DNA from: Balamuthia mandrillaris
Taxonomy: Eukaryota; Discosea; Longamoebia; Balamuthiidae
Direction: 5' to 3'
DNA: 64,000 bases
Assembly: GCA_031835245.1 (NCBI GenBank)
Contig: JAVKOQ010000166.1
Coordinates: forward strand, 53,501-117,500
A program made the position numbers and the translations under genes. Shown here piece after piece: positions 44,456 to 57,115 of the stretch. The notes below the pieces were generated by a model that did no database searches, was not told the origin of the DNA, and saw only the letters and a list, made by a program, of their open reading frames with translations. Numbering within the stretch: the first letter of the stretch is position 1; every line of letters starts with the position of its first letter.

Positions 44456-45838
44456 ATGTACTGTTGCAGCATCTGTGGTGTGTTTGGACACAACTGTCGT
44501 ACCTGTCCTGAGCGAGACCAGCAACCCATTCAATGCCAAAACTGTGGAGAGAACCATCTATTGAATCACTGCCCACATGTTAGATGTTTGGAATGCCAAA
44601 GTTGTCACTGATCAGACCGCTGCCCTCATAACCGCTGTTCTCATTTTGAGGGACCTCATCGCTCCGACTACTGTCCTCTGCAGATGTGCAACAGATGGCA
44701 AGGACGCCATAGACCTGCTGAATGTCAAGCAACCTTACCAAGGTTAAATGTTGCCATTTGTACGTTGGAGGACTTTCAAGAAGACGACTGTGAGACCTAT
44801 CTGCCACCTGCCTTACAAGATGACCCTTGCTCCTTCTGTGGAGCCTTATTTTTCATTGGAGAGGTAAAGCAAGGAAACCAGCGTCCGTGTTGCTGCAACG
44901 GCCAGGTGCAACTTGAGAGGCTCCCTTCACTTGATCCATGTTTGCTGCAGCTGTTTCTTGCGAACACTCAGGAGGCTACCTACTTCAGGCAACACATACG
45001 GCAGTTCAACTCATGTATGGCTTTTGCGTCTTTGGCTTGCCGCGAGGTTTCCCCTCCCGGACGTGGGCCTCCCACCTTTCGTGTGCAAGGATCTCTTTAC
45101 CATCTGATTGGCCCCTTGCAACCAAACAACAGTGCCCAAGCCCGTTTCCTGCAGATCTACTTTCTTGATGAACAAGCACGTGCCCCAAGACGCTTTGAGG
45201 TGGTAGGCTTGCATGGAACTGAAGTAGAAGGAAGGATATTGCAAGTGCTGGAAGAGGTGATCACAAGTGCGAATCGCTTTTACACAGGGTTCTTAATGGT
45301 GATGGAGCAAATCAGGGAAGCAAGAGAAAGAGGAGAGAGGCACCCTCAACTGCAGTTAGTGGTTTTGGATGACCGGGGACAACGGCAGTATGCTCGTCCT
45401 CAAACAGACAACGTTGCAATGGTCATTGAGACAACAGGGCAGCAAGGGATTGCTTCACCAAGGAACATACAATATAGAGCCAGCGAGCATGGTGTGCTTC
45501 AACGAATCTCCTCCTTGCATCAAGACTATGAACCGTTGGTGTATGTTTTGTTTACACCAAGTGGAAGGGGTTTAGGATGGCATTCCTGTATTCCTCGCCA
45601 CCAACACAACACGGGTTGCAGAGAAAATGTAACAACATGAGAGTATTATGCCTATCGACTTCACTATCGTGACCGCCATGGAATTTATCCCTCTTCAGAT
45701 GCCTTGCTCCATCCGGAAAGTCTTCCAGGAGGTTGGGAACAAAACGTACAGGACATATTGCATCTTGGTGGACGACTTTTTCAGCAGTTTGTCGTGGACC
45801 AGTATTGCAAACTAGAAGAATTTCGGCTACAGAAAAGA
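44456..45838 (+). mobile_element. Helitron N-terminal region, truncated
   Basis: Starts with ATG and a series of CCHC/CxxC zinc-knuckle-like motifs (CSICGVFGHNCRTC, CQNCGENHLLNHC). It then matches the Helitron helicase-like N-terminal domain: CSFCGALFF, PGRGPPTFRVQGSLYHLIG, RFLQIYFLDEQA, HQDYEPLVYVLF, YYAYRLHYRDR and GGRLFQQFVVDQYCKLEEFR. One in-frame stop lies in the zinc region and another near 45.64 kb. The Rep and helicase parts are absent; the frame ends abruptly at a foldback repeat. It is a DNA transposon remnant. Confidence 0.8.
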
Positions 45839-46755
45839 AAAAATACAATTATTCAACAATAGGTATCACAAGCTAACTTGTAGAGTATGCCTTTGGTGAT
45901 TCTTGTTGTTGAATAATTGTATTTTTCCTTTAACAAACAATTGAGGAGCTCAGCCAACAACTGGAAAAGCAACGTGAGAGAGAAGGAAAGGAAGAAAAAG
46001 AAAGAGAACCACTACTTCAACTCATCAACCAGTTGATTGAGCTTTGTAAGTCAATGAACCAAAACAATCCTTTACGACGGCAGTTGATGGCTGTGTTGAC
46101 ACAAGACTGGCAGAAAGAAGAAGTCTATTCAAGATTGAGAATAAGTTGAGCAATGCTTTGGAGAGGAAGAAGAGACCTTGTATTGAAAAGACCCATTTGG
46201 TGGATTGTTTAAAGGGCACCAAACATTCTGCAACCCTGGTAGCAGCAAAGCAGCAATTCTGGCAGTTTAAGTGCACAAAACACATGACATGAATGTGGTC
46301 AGTTGCCTGTGACAGAAACCTTCCTGTGGATTACAACTTTTTTGCTTCGAACCATGGTTACAACCAGTGTGATGTTATTGGTGCTCAGACACAACGTACC
46401 TTAGTTTGTTGGGAACTGGACTGAGGCAGTGAGGACAAAGATGCAAGGCTTAAAGTTCCACAAGACATAGCAGCAGTCATTTCTACTACAAAAGGTCATA
46501 AAGGCTCTGTTGCCCCTACACCAAAGAAAATAGACAAAGTTACCACGTGGCATGGCCTCAAAGATTGGCACTGAATCGAATACCAACCAGATGGCACACT
46601 TCATGTTTGGCATGCTTCCATGGATACGGTCCCACAAGCTACCTTGAAGTTCACTGACCACAAAAGCTTCGTTTTTATGACAGGCACAGACAGCAGGAAG
46701 AGGTGTGAGGAGGCCAAAAAGCAACCACCTCCTTCTCCTGCTATTTGGGAGTAAC
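45838..46755 (+). mobile_element. Foldback (MITE-like) insert plus coiled-coil repeat copy
   Basis: A foldback of about 90 bp at 45838-45930 has arms AAATACAATTATTCAACAA and TTGTTGAATAATTGTATTT. It joins the second, inverted copy of the 38.2-38.6 kb coiled-coil repeat. Further on, degenerate frames include NHGYNQCDVIGAQTQRTL, a pattern seen in transposon-linked proteins. The family is not identified. Confidence 0.55.
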
Positions 46756-46850
46756 TTTTTTCTTTTTTTTCCCCTTTATCTACAATAATTAACGTCAACA
46801 CTCATGATCAATCGAAAACTTGTAGACAGGACACCTGCAATTGCTCATGT

Positions 46851-49800
46851 CATGTGAATAAGCCCAGAGTTGCTTACATGCTGTCCCTTTCTTAGTCTAT
46901 AGGGTTATTCTCCATCAACATTTTTTTAAAGCGAACTCTTTGCAGTAAGAATGGTACAACCTCACCACAATGAGCAACAATGACAAGCATGGTGCTCAGT
47001 GTTGGGATGATTTATCCCCTGCAGAACTTTGTCTTCTCATTGAAAAGGAGCCAGCCTCCATCAAATACCTCAAGGTTACACAGAACAAGCTCCTCAAATC
47101 TCTGGGCAAACACCAGATGGTCAATAAGAATGAAACCTTTGCCTATCTAATGACCACAAAATGGGAACTCTACTCCATAGAGCAATGCATCCAGGAACTG
47201 GATCACACTCTACAGCAAGCAAAACAGAAAGACCCCCAATACCTCTCCAAACAGCTCGACAGCCTCAAGCTCCAAACCTCCAATACCTCCTTCCTTGTAG
47301 AAGCTGTTGATGTCCTCCTCAAGCACACTGACAAGTCCATCTTTGAGCACTACGAGTCCACCATTACCAACACCATCACACATGTGGACAAATGGTTTGA
47401 CACCCTTACCTGCCTCATGAACAACATTGCAGACCACCTTGAATGCATTGAGCTCAACCAGGTAGTCAAAGCTCAACAGCAACAATACTCTGAGCCTGAG
47501 AAGGTCAAAGAAGGCGAAGAGAGCCTCTTCTTCAACAGTCCATCCTATGCAGCAGACACACTCCTACTGTCCAGCTGACACACCATTCACAGAGCGCCTG
47601 TTATTCTCCCCTTCTGCACAACCTACCTCTTCAGACTCTCCTTTATTTTCCTCCAAGATTCCAACTGGTCTGCCTGCCTACAACTCTGAACATGATGGCG
47701 ACCCAGAACCCTTTCTTCAGCAACTGGAGAACAACCTTCAAATTGTCAACCTTCGCTCCAACATGTGGAATATGGCCCTTGCAAAATACACACAAGGGTC
47801 TAAGACTGCTTCTAACTGGGTGCAAAACAATATCATAATACCTTGCTTGTCATAACATGAGGCTAGAGACCTCTTCACCACCCACTTCAGCAGCACAGAA
47901 CTTCAAACCTGTCTCTATGACAAATTCTTTAAACTTAGCCACCAACCCAAGGAACCAGTGAGAAAGGTCATCAAGAGGATAGACAACATCATTCAATAGA
48001 TGACTGAGCAGCTGTCTGAAGCCCAAAAAATAGCCGTACTGAAATGCTGTCTCAACCCTTGCCTCCTGGAATCAATCAGCAATGTACTACTCTTGTGGAA
48101 CGCAAAGAAATATGACCAAGCTGTACAGATAGCTCTTAGCATTGAAGCTAATCTTTATGCACACAAGACTCCCTCTAGTACCAGCTGTCCTCTACACCCA
48201 ACATCTGGACATTCAACAGCTGAATGCAAATGGATTAAACAGATGAAAGACGGCACTCAGATGCCTAGCAAAGCCAACACCGGTCAACACCACAATGGCA
48301 ACAACTATGGGTCCTCCTCATCTTCTTCCTCATCATCAGGACATCCTCCATCCAACAATAAACACACCTGCTGTAAGTGCTCAGCATCTTGGCATCCAGG
48401 TCATCAGTGTAAACCTCACCAGCCTGCAGCACTCAACTCTAGCCAAGTGCAGACATCATCATCTCAGCAACCAGCTTTGGCATCATCATCTCCTTCATCA
48501 CTATCTCCTTCACCAGCTTCGCCTCCTTCTGGCACTAACTGGCAGTCTACCAATGCAGTGGATGCCACTACAAAGCAGGAGTTCATGGAAGCAGTCTGCC
48601 ATGCCTGGGAGACTCAAGGCAACATAGCTTGCTGCCATCAATCTTAACGTCCTTCTTCACCCTGGCAATTGGTGATGCTTCCAACTCTGCTTCAGAAGTT
48701 CCAGCCCTGTAGTTATCCCAGAAGCTATCCATGTGAAAGGTCTTGACACAGGTGATGATGATAATGTAGAAGATGACTTTGAGGACAACGTGGAACCTCT
48801 CATCACAGCTCCCATCCTCCTTAACCGTCAGCATGCCAGGGCCTTCATAGACTCTGGTGCATCTCACTCGTTTATCTCTCCAGCAGCAATGGAAAAGTAT
48901 CTTCATCTAGCCTCCTGAACGTCACCATATCATCATCTCCCACATTGATAACATGGAGATCACATTAGGCGACAGGTCCACCACCCATGTTGCCCACCAT
49001 GCAGCACACATTCGCATTGACTGTGGCTTCTGTAAGCTACATCACCACTTCTTCATCATGCCACTTCAAGGTGAGCATGAGATCTTGTTTGGAAGAAACA
49101 TCATGCGACATATTAGTGTTGGTCTTTTCAGCCTTCCTGTGCATTATCCTCTTCTTAACAAACAAGAAGAGCTCAAGGAAGATGACTCCAACATCTCTGA
49201 CAAAGATCAATGTGTTGAGCTTCCTCCTCCTCCTGACACTGCTCAAAAAATTGCTGAAGGCATTCGCAATGCACTCCAGTGCAACTAGCAAGTGCCTCAC
49301 AGCCCCAGCAGTTCCCTTCCAGAAAGTGTAATTTATTTAAACACCAGTGATCACTACACTATCCCTGAGATTTATCATAACTAGGTTTTTCAGCAACTCA
49401 CTGAATGGCTCTGACACAGTGTCATCACACTCTCCTCACTTGACTGCCAGTGCTCTTGGACCTCGTCTGGTCCTACAACCAAATCCTGGTCTATTCACCT
49501 CACCAGGAAAAGCTTACCTTCACATAGCATAGCATACGACTCTAGTTCATGGGCGCACCTTTCAGTGCCAAGTACGTCCAGGCTGTTGTGTCCTGTTTCA
49601 TCACAGTTGCCCTTCACTTCCTTATTGACATTTTGTCTCACTATGTGGACAACATCTTGGTCTTCACCAAATCCTCTTTGCTGGAACAGCACATCAGTTG
49701 TTAGAAGAGTAGAGGTGTGCAGTGGAAGGGAAACAATGTGTGGAAGAAAAGATGTTATTGTCTTTCAATCTGTTAAATAAAGAAGCTCTTTAAATATAAG

Positions 49801-50745
49801 AGCAGGAGAAAGGAGAAATAGGATAGCATTATAGTTATCAGAAGGAAAGGAAGAGATGGCATCATGGATGATGACATCATATAAATTGGGGAATTAGGAA
49901 ATAGAGAAAGCGAGTAATAGGAGCATTGTAGAGAAGTTTCAACATTAGTGACCTCTTCAAGGTCATTGATGCCCTCACTGTTGCAGGCCTCTGCCTTTGC
50001 CTCGAAACATGCCAGTTTGGTTATACATGAGTGTGACTCCTTGGTCATATCACATTAAAAGATGGCTGTCTACTCGACCTAGAGAAAATCTCTACCTTTG
50101 CCACTCTACCTACTCCCACCATAGGCAAACAAATACAGAGCATTCTAGGTTTTACCAACTTCGTTTGGGACTACATTCCTTGCTATGCAGAGATCATGGC
50201 ACCCCTTGAGCCTCTCTGGAACATCCCAGATATCCGTCCTTATTGGAATGATGACTGTCAACAAGCACTTGATACTTTCAAGCACGTCATCTCCAGTCCA
50301 ACTATCCTAAGCGCACCAGATTGGGACAAACTCTTTTATGTTGGCACTGACGCTTCTCAGCATGGTGTTGGTGCTGTACTCTACCAAGAAGACGACAATG
50401 GCAAGTGTAGCTACATCTGCTTTGCTAGCAAGGCTCTTAACCCCACTCAACACAATTATCCTTCCATCAAAAGAGAGCTGCTTGCCATCATCTTCACCCT
50501 CCACAGGTTCTACTACTACCTCATCAGCCGATGCTTCTTACTCTACATCAACCACAGACCTCTTGTGCATCTTTTCAACGTGAAAGACTTCAATAGCATG
50601 CTTATGTACTGGGCTCTTGTGATCCTTCACTTCAATTTTGAAGTTTTCCACCGGCCTGGTATTCACTATATCTTGGAAGGCTCCCTTTCACAGTTGTACA
50701 CCCCTTCCAGCCTTAGCAATACATGTCTCATTGCAAATTTGAAAT
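46851..50745 (+). mobile_element. Ty3/gypsy retroelement A, broken
   Basis: The partial 5' LTR ends CAACA at 46920. Internal parts in order: a gag-like region from 46970, a CCHC zinc knuckle near 48.36 kb, an aspartic protease motif (FIDSGASHSF) near 48.85 kb, weak reverse transcriptase traces, and a reverse transcriptase/RNase H region at 50.2-50.7 kb (YVGTDASQHGVGAVLYQ). It carries many breaks and has lost its 3' part. A second, shorter copy of its gag-protease region lies at 60.4-61.8 kb. Confidence 0.85.
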
Positions 50746-51559
50746 AGAGAACAAATAAATGAACACAAGAACAACAATAATAACTAAAAGAAGGACAATG
50801 TGGATATGACTCTAGTCTTTGCTTCGGCCCACCATAGTTCTGTATGATCTTCACAGTTGAAGAGTGTGATTATCATGGTCAGCTGCTCCAGAAATGGGAC
50901 AATGTTCTGGCCATCAAATGTAGGAAACCAAAGGTACTTGATCTTTCCATGGACAGCCTTGGAGTCCACCAGGGTAGGTGCTAGAGCAAGAGGTGACGGG
51001 GTACCATTGGTAGTAGTAATGAGGACAACAAGCTCCTGTTTGGCCAAATTGCTCATAGAGGTCTTGGTAGTAATAAACGTGGGAGGAATGAGGAAGAACT
51101 GGCTGTGAGGAGGGAATCTATTGAAAAGGACAAGGAACTGCTAGTGGCAGTGAGGGGAAGGGAAGCGTCTGTAGATGATGATGGGGCACTTATAGAAAAA
51201 GAGGAGTGTTGATGGGGAATAACCCTGCATTTTTGTACTTATCTGTCAAAGTGGAGGCAGTTTTCTGCCCAATTTTGGCGAGCCAAAGGTGAGACAAAAG
51301 TATGGGACATGAAAAATGCACGACTCTTTGAACAGATATTTGAGATTATCTGCACTGCACACAGCAAATGCAAAGAAAAAAAGAAGTTCCCGCCAAAAGG
51401 GACTTTGTGCCAAAACGAAATGTGTGTGTTAGAACAAAAGTGAAAAAAAAAAGGTTTTTGTTATTATTATTAGGGAAAAAAATGAAAAGGAAGTTTGCTA
51501 ATGTGATAGAAGAGCAGATCAAACAGAAAATCAACCACAAAATCAGAAGAGAACTGGGT
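50746..51559. other. Unassigned DNA between retroelement and Crypton remnants
   Basis: About 0.8 kb without a supportable gene. The minus strand at 50784-51056 has a gag-like look (VPFLEQLTMIITLFNCEDHT), which suggests another retroelement scrap. Confidence 0.3.
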
Positions 51560-52711
51560 GAAGATTTGGAATGAGTGGGCAGAGCAACAGGAACTGCAAC
51601 CACTTCAGCACCTATCCAAGGCAGAAGTTACAGAGGGGATGAGGAAGTTCATACCTTCAGCATGCAGACTCAACAGCAAACGATTCATGGCAACATCTCT
51701 GAAGACAGGCATAAGATCGATCTTGAGATAGAGAGGAGAGCAAGAAGGCACGGTGTGGCACTTGGATCACGATGCAGAGCTGTTTCCAGCGAAGCAGGTT
51801 CTTGTAGCAGAGATGGCGGAACTACAAAAGGTATGGAATAAAGCAGGACAAGAAAAGAAGGAAGTGTCTTCATATGACGAGGTCCAGGCGATGCTATCAC
51901 ACAACTTTTTTTCAGCAGACTCTCCAGTGGGTCTTCTGTGAAGAACCTATCTGCTTCTTGGATTGCAAACAGTCACACAGATTTCTTGGCATCAAGGCCT
52001 AATGGCAGATGATTTCAACGATGTTAGAACGACATCAACAGGAAGGGAATACTTCATCATCAAGGGAGAACCGGACAAAAATCATCAAGCTGGATTGATG
52101 TACAAACCTCATCAATACTTTGTCTTCACACACCCAACAGATTCAACACAGTGTCCAGTCTGGTATGTCCGACATGTCTTGTCTTTGCGTCCACCAAACT
52201 GTGGAACTCCATACTTCTATCTTCAGTGAGACCAGGAGCACCATGGTTCAAATGACAGAACGCGGGGAAACGTTGACTCTCTGAGATCATCCTCAATTAC
52301 TGCCGTACCGTCAACTGGCCTGGAAGACACACAAATAACTTCGTACACGCAACTGTTCCAACGATTTTATACCCTTTAGGAGTAGATGAGCAGTTAATCA
52401 GAGAAATCACAGGTCACCGTTCTCTTGGTGGCTTGCGCTCTTACAAGAGAACAAGTGCCTCACAACGCGAGCAAGTTAACGATCAATTAGTGGGGGGAGG
52501 GGACACTACCTTCAAGCGAACTACTACTAAGAGAAAAAAAATCCACTGCTGTTCTGACTCTGGCTCTGAGAGAGAGGAAGAAACGGTGGAAGAAATCGAG
52601 TCCACACAGCCAAAAAATGAAAGTGTGGCAAGCATCCCCCTTTCAAATATTACTGCAGCCAATTTTTCCCACTGCTCTAACTTTGTTGTGCACATTCACC
52701 TCACAAAATAA
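51560..52711 (+). mobile_element. Crypton-type tyrosine recombinase transposon, degenerate
   Basis: Upstream segment: FFSADSPVGLL, then ISWHQGLMADDFNDVRTTS, EYFIIKGEPDKNHQAGLMYK and CPVWYVRHVLSLRPP. Downstream segment: HATVPTILYPLGVDEQLI, then EITGHRSLGGLRSYKRTS, which carries the catalytic-region GHRS block of the Crypton/DUF3504 recombinases. The C-terminal tail is Lys- and Glu-rich and ends at 52711. At least two stops or frame changes interrupt the recombinase, so it is not functional as it stands. Confidence 0.7.
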
Positions 52712-52834
52712 AAACCACACCAACCAATCAAAAAAAAATTTCAGCAAGTTGCGCCTGGCAAAATATCACTTCAAATTCTGTGTTGACTAAAAAGTTTTTT
52801 GATTATTGATTGAAGGATTAGAAGGTGCTAGCAG

Positions 52835-52980
52835 ATAAACATGAAAAAGGGGTGTGGACCAAAGTGTATGCTTTTAATGTGTTGCTAGAAAAAGGGGAAA
52901 ATAAAAAGGGTAAGAAAATTTGGAGGTATCCTGGGTGTTGACAAGAAGTCATAATGAAAGAAATGGTTGGTTTTCCAACA
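52835..52980 (-). mobile_element. LTR fragment of the TGTTGG family
   Basis: On the minus strand it begins TGTTGGAAAACCAACCATTT at 52980 and follows the 18.6 kb LTR closely to near the CACACCCCTTTTTCATG block, where similarity stops. It is a truncated, isolated LTR. Confidence 0.75.
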
Positions 52981-52993
52981 GGGAAACACCAAA

Positions 52994-53564
52994 TCATGGT
53001 GACTTGAGGCACTGACTTACAAAGCTAATAAGGCAAGTGTTCATATCTTTAGACTTTGCCATCTGGGTGTTGATTTGTTCCATTTGCACTACCATCCTTT
53101 CCCAGCAATCATCAGCATCAAAGTCAGTGTTGGCATCAGCATCAGCATTAGCATCAGCTCCATTGACTTCAAGGTGTTCATTGTCGCTCATTGTCAGGGG
53201 GAGTAAAGGGGTCAGGGCATGTTTCAATCAAAGGGTGAAAATCGAATCAAAGAGATTCACTTTGTCACAATCTTTCTTGAGCAACCCCACCTCTTGCACC
53301 AATGTTACAACCTGGCCTTGGGTTATGCCAATCCCTCTCTTTCTCACAATGCTCACAAAGGAGAGATAAGATTGGAGTGGTTCTTGGTTTGCTTTTATTA
53401 GAAAGACCTGCTTCATGTGTACAGTTTCTCTCTAATTCTGTTATTCTCTCCTTTTTTCCTCTTTTCCCTTCTCCTGTGGTAACACAATACTTGGAGATTC
53501 TGTTGATTGGCTGGGTGATGTCATCCTATCAATCAGACCAAGATCACACCATGTGACCCTGACA
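52994..53564 (-). mobile_element. Second LTR family with primer-binding site and gag start
   Basis: A 262-bp LTR-like stretch (53564-53303, TGTCAGGG to GTAACA) is followed on the minus strand by TTGGTGCAAGAGGTGG, a good primer-binding-site position. A short gag-like start (MSDNEHLEV) follows near 53190 and is cut off by the 52980 LTR. A related LTR remnant lies at 62.45-62.84 kb. It is a fossil with most of the element missing. Confidence 0.6.
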
Positions 53565-53689
53565 AGATAACAAAAAAAACACTTTACATATTTATAAAGT
53601 TGATGACAGGTTAGTCAACCAGGTATTATCCCTTTTGATAACATTTGTGTATATAACAATGGTCAAGGTTTTTATGTATAACACTGAGT

Positions 53690-56600
53690 TGGGCCAAAAT
53701 ACCTGTTTTTATAACATAACTTAGCATGCAAATTGTAAAATCTTCAAAGATAATACTACCAGTGTAGTTCCCTTCAAAAAAGCAGTTTTTCACTGGGATG
53801 TTGGACAGAATCAGAAGTCCTGGTATGAGTTGGACTGGCTGATAGAGTCACTGCACTTAAAAAAATGTAGGTCACTGCTTATCTCCTGGTGGAACCACTT
53901 TAGCTATCAACAAGGCCTTGACCAGCCTTCCTCTACTCTCTCCTTCCTAGTAGCAAGGCCTCACTCTAGCACAAGGACCTGCCCTGAGGGAGCAAAGGGC
54001 CTGCTGTAGAGTCTCTAAGAAAATGAGAAAGAGAAAGAGAGAGAAAGAAAAAAGAGAAACAAAAAAGAGAAAGAAAAGAAAAGAGAGAGAGAAAGAGAGA
54101 GAAAGAGAAAAGAAAGAAAAAATAACACCAACTATGAGAAGAATGAGGAGTGCTGGTACTACCATCAGTGCCATAGCTATGAATGAATGCCATCATAAAG
54201 AAATAAAAGATTGGCAAGTAGCTACCTGCTTCCATCAGTGTAAGTGGTCCAGTTGAATTTTTGTTGACATAAGTAAAAGAAAAAAGGAGGAAAAGGAAAG
54301 AACAAAAAGGAAAGAAGAAAACAGGAAATGTGCTTTAGTTGTCTGCTGCCTAGTAGTGTATGTGGTGTAAAAAACAAATTGCAACAAAATTTTTCTTCTA
54401 ACACATTCTAAACAAAAAAGGGCATCCGTTTTTGGAAATTATTTTTTCTCCAATCTAAATATTCACAAAAAATAAATTTAATTATTTTTAAAGCAAAGAA
54501 AAATTATTTTTCAAAAGAAAATTATTATATTTAAAAATAATTTCAAGGATATAAAAATAAATATACTACTCTTAAATTCTTTTTCAAAGATAACTAAATA
54601 ATTTTCATAAATAATAAAGCAATGGATTTTATTATAATAGAAATCAATTCAATTAACAAAAAAAATATTTAAAATAAATAATACTATTTAAAACAAAATC
54701 TCATTATTTAAACAATACAATTTTTGATATTTACTTACAACTTTATTTTTAATTATTTTATATCACTCTCCCATAATACCTAACAGATTTTAATAATCTT
54801 ATAAGGTCTTTCTTTTCAACTATATCAAAGTTTCTTAGACTCACCAATTAACATCTAGGAGTAAATGAGTACCAAGTTGCTAACCTTTATTAGAACCTGA
54901 GTATAGAACCAAGATAGGAACCAAGAGAAAGAGGGGAGCCAAACGTATTAAATGAGAGGAAGAAAACAAATGTGTTTGTGAGTGTGTTGTTTCTTCGTTT
55001 GTTCATCTGTCTGTTCTTGGTTGTGAGAAAAGTATTTATAGTTGAGAAGCAACCAAGGAAGGAAAGGGGCTCGGGGTTGGGGAGTGACTTCTTGGTTTCT
55101 TTGTTCTTAAGTTCTAGGCTCGGGAAAGTTCCAGGGAAGGCAGGAGAAAGATCTTCGGAATGGCTTGGTGTCAACATAAAAGATCGATGATAGCTGACAT
55201 GGGATTGTCAACAAAAAAGAGAAAAGAAACGAAGAAAGAAACAAAGAAAGAGTTGGTTATGTTGGCAGTTGCCAACACCTTAACATAGAGAAGTGAAGGA
55301 AGAGTTTGAGCAAGAGAGACTCTCATTCTCTCCTCTCTTCTTTTTTGCCCTCCTCCTTTCTCTCTTCCTTCAGTTCTCTATGTTACTTCTGAACCTTTTT
55401 TTGCATTGCAGGAAGCAGCATTAAATGTATCCTTCTTTCTTGCTTTCATCAATACATTTCTTTTCTAAATACTCTCTCATTCTTGACTTGCAGTTAAAGA
55501 GTTTGTGAAGTGTAACTTATTCTAGAAAGAATGAAGAAAACAAGAAGAAATCTCTGTCATTGCTTGAAAGTACACCAAGAGAAAGGGAAAAGGTGAAAAG
55601 GAAAGAAAGGAAAATGTAAGCACAGGCGCTTGAGTGCAATGAAATGAGTAGTCATGACACCTGTGAAAGAAAAGAGGAAAGAGCAATAGAGCTGTTAAAA
55701 AAAAGGTTAGAACCAATGACTAGTCTGGCTTTCATCCCATGAAGTCTTGTTGTTGTCAAAGAGGTGTTGGCTTTGTGTTATTAACATTTGTTAAAAGTAT
55801 GCGCACATGTGCAGATTGAAAGAAAAACAAAATGATTTGTTGGAAGTGAAAAACAAAAAGATGAGGAAAGACAATGATTTAGAGGAAGTGTGCACAAGTG
55901 CGCAAATCAAATAATAACATAAAGATGGGGAAGAGAAAATGATTTATTGGAAGTGTGCATGCATGCGCAGATTGAAGAAAAACAAAAAGATGGAGAAAAA
56001 ATGATATGTTGAAACTGCACATGTATGTGCAGATTAAAGAAAAACAAAAAGATGGGGAAGAGAAAATGATTTATTAGAAGTGCACACGTGTGCACAGATC
56101 GAAGATGGGAAAGAGAAAATGATTTGTTAGAAGTGCACACATATGTGCAGAGTGAAGATAAGGAGAGAAAATGATTTATAACAAGTGCTCACAAGTGCGC
56201 AGACTGAAGCAAAGAGGAAAAAAAGATTTATAGGAAGTGCACACACATGCACAGATTAAAGAAAAACAAAAAGATGATGGAGAGAAAATGATTTATAGGA
56301 AGTGTGCACATGTGCACAGATTGAAGAAAAACAAAAGTGCACACATATAGCTTACAGAAAAAGATTACCTCATCAACTTGAAGTTTGCAGGCAGCAGATA
56401 ACTAAAGCATGTTTCCTGTTTTCTTCTTTCCTTTCTTTTCTTTCCTTTTTCCCTTTTTTCTTTTGCTTATGTTGACAAAAATCCAACCGGACACTGATGG
56501 AAGCAGGTAGCAATCTGTCAATCCTTTATTTCTTTATGATGGCATTCATCAGTGAGCTTCATGGCTATGACACTGATGGTAGTACCAGCACTCCTCATTC

Positions 56601-57115
56601 TTCTCATAGTTTGTGTTTTTTTCTCTTTCTCATTTTTTCTTTCTCTTTCTCTCTCTCTCTCTTGTTTTCTTGCTCTTGCCACATTCTCCCATATCTCAAG
56701 CATTTACTATGTTTTCCCTGCCCATGACCAGGAGGAGCTCAGCAATGGTAAAAGAGCATGAGTACACTCCAGTACAAGGACCTGCCCTGAGGGAGCAAAG
56801 GGCCTGCTGTAAAGTCTCCAAGGGCCTTACTACCAGGAAGGGAAGAGCAGGAGAAGGCTAGTCAAGGCTGTGTTGATAGCTAAAGTGGTTCCACCAGGAG
56901 AAAAGCAGTGACCTACATTTTTTTTTAAGTGCAGTGGCCCTATTAGCTGTAGTAGTACAACACTGACCAGGACTTCTGATTCTGGCCAACATCCCAGTGA
57001 AAAACTGCTTTTTTGAAGGGAACTACACTGGTAGTATCATCTTTGAAGGTTTTACAATTTGTATCCTAGGCAATGTTATAAAAACTGGTATTTTGGCCCA
57101 GCTCACTTTATTGTT
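53690..57115. repeat. Inverted repeat pair, arms of about 650 bp
   Basis: The left arm at about 53690-54370 matches the reverse complement of about 56385-57115 over most of its length. Shared blocks include GTAGTTCCCTTCAAAAAAGC, GTGGAACCACTTTAGCTATC and GAGGAGTGCTGGTACTACCA. One 45-bp segment (ACAAGGACCTGCCCTGAGGG and on) is in direct orientation in both, so an internal inversion has occurred. The unit is probably a non-autonomous repeat present twice. Confidence 0.7.
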
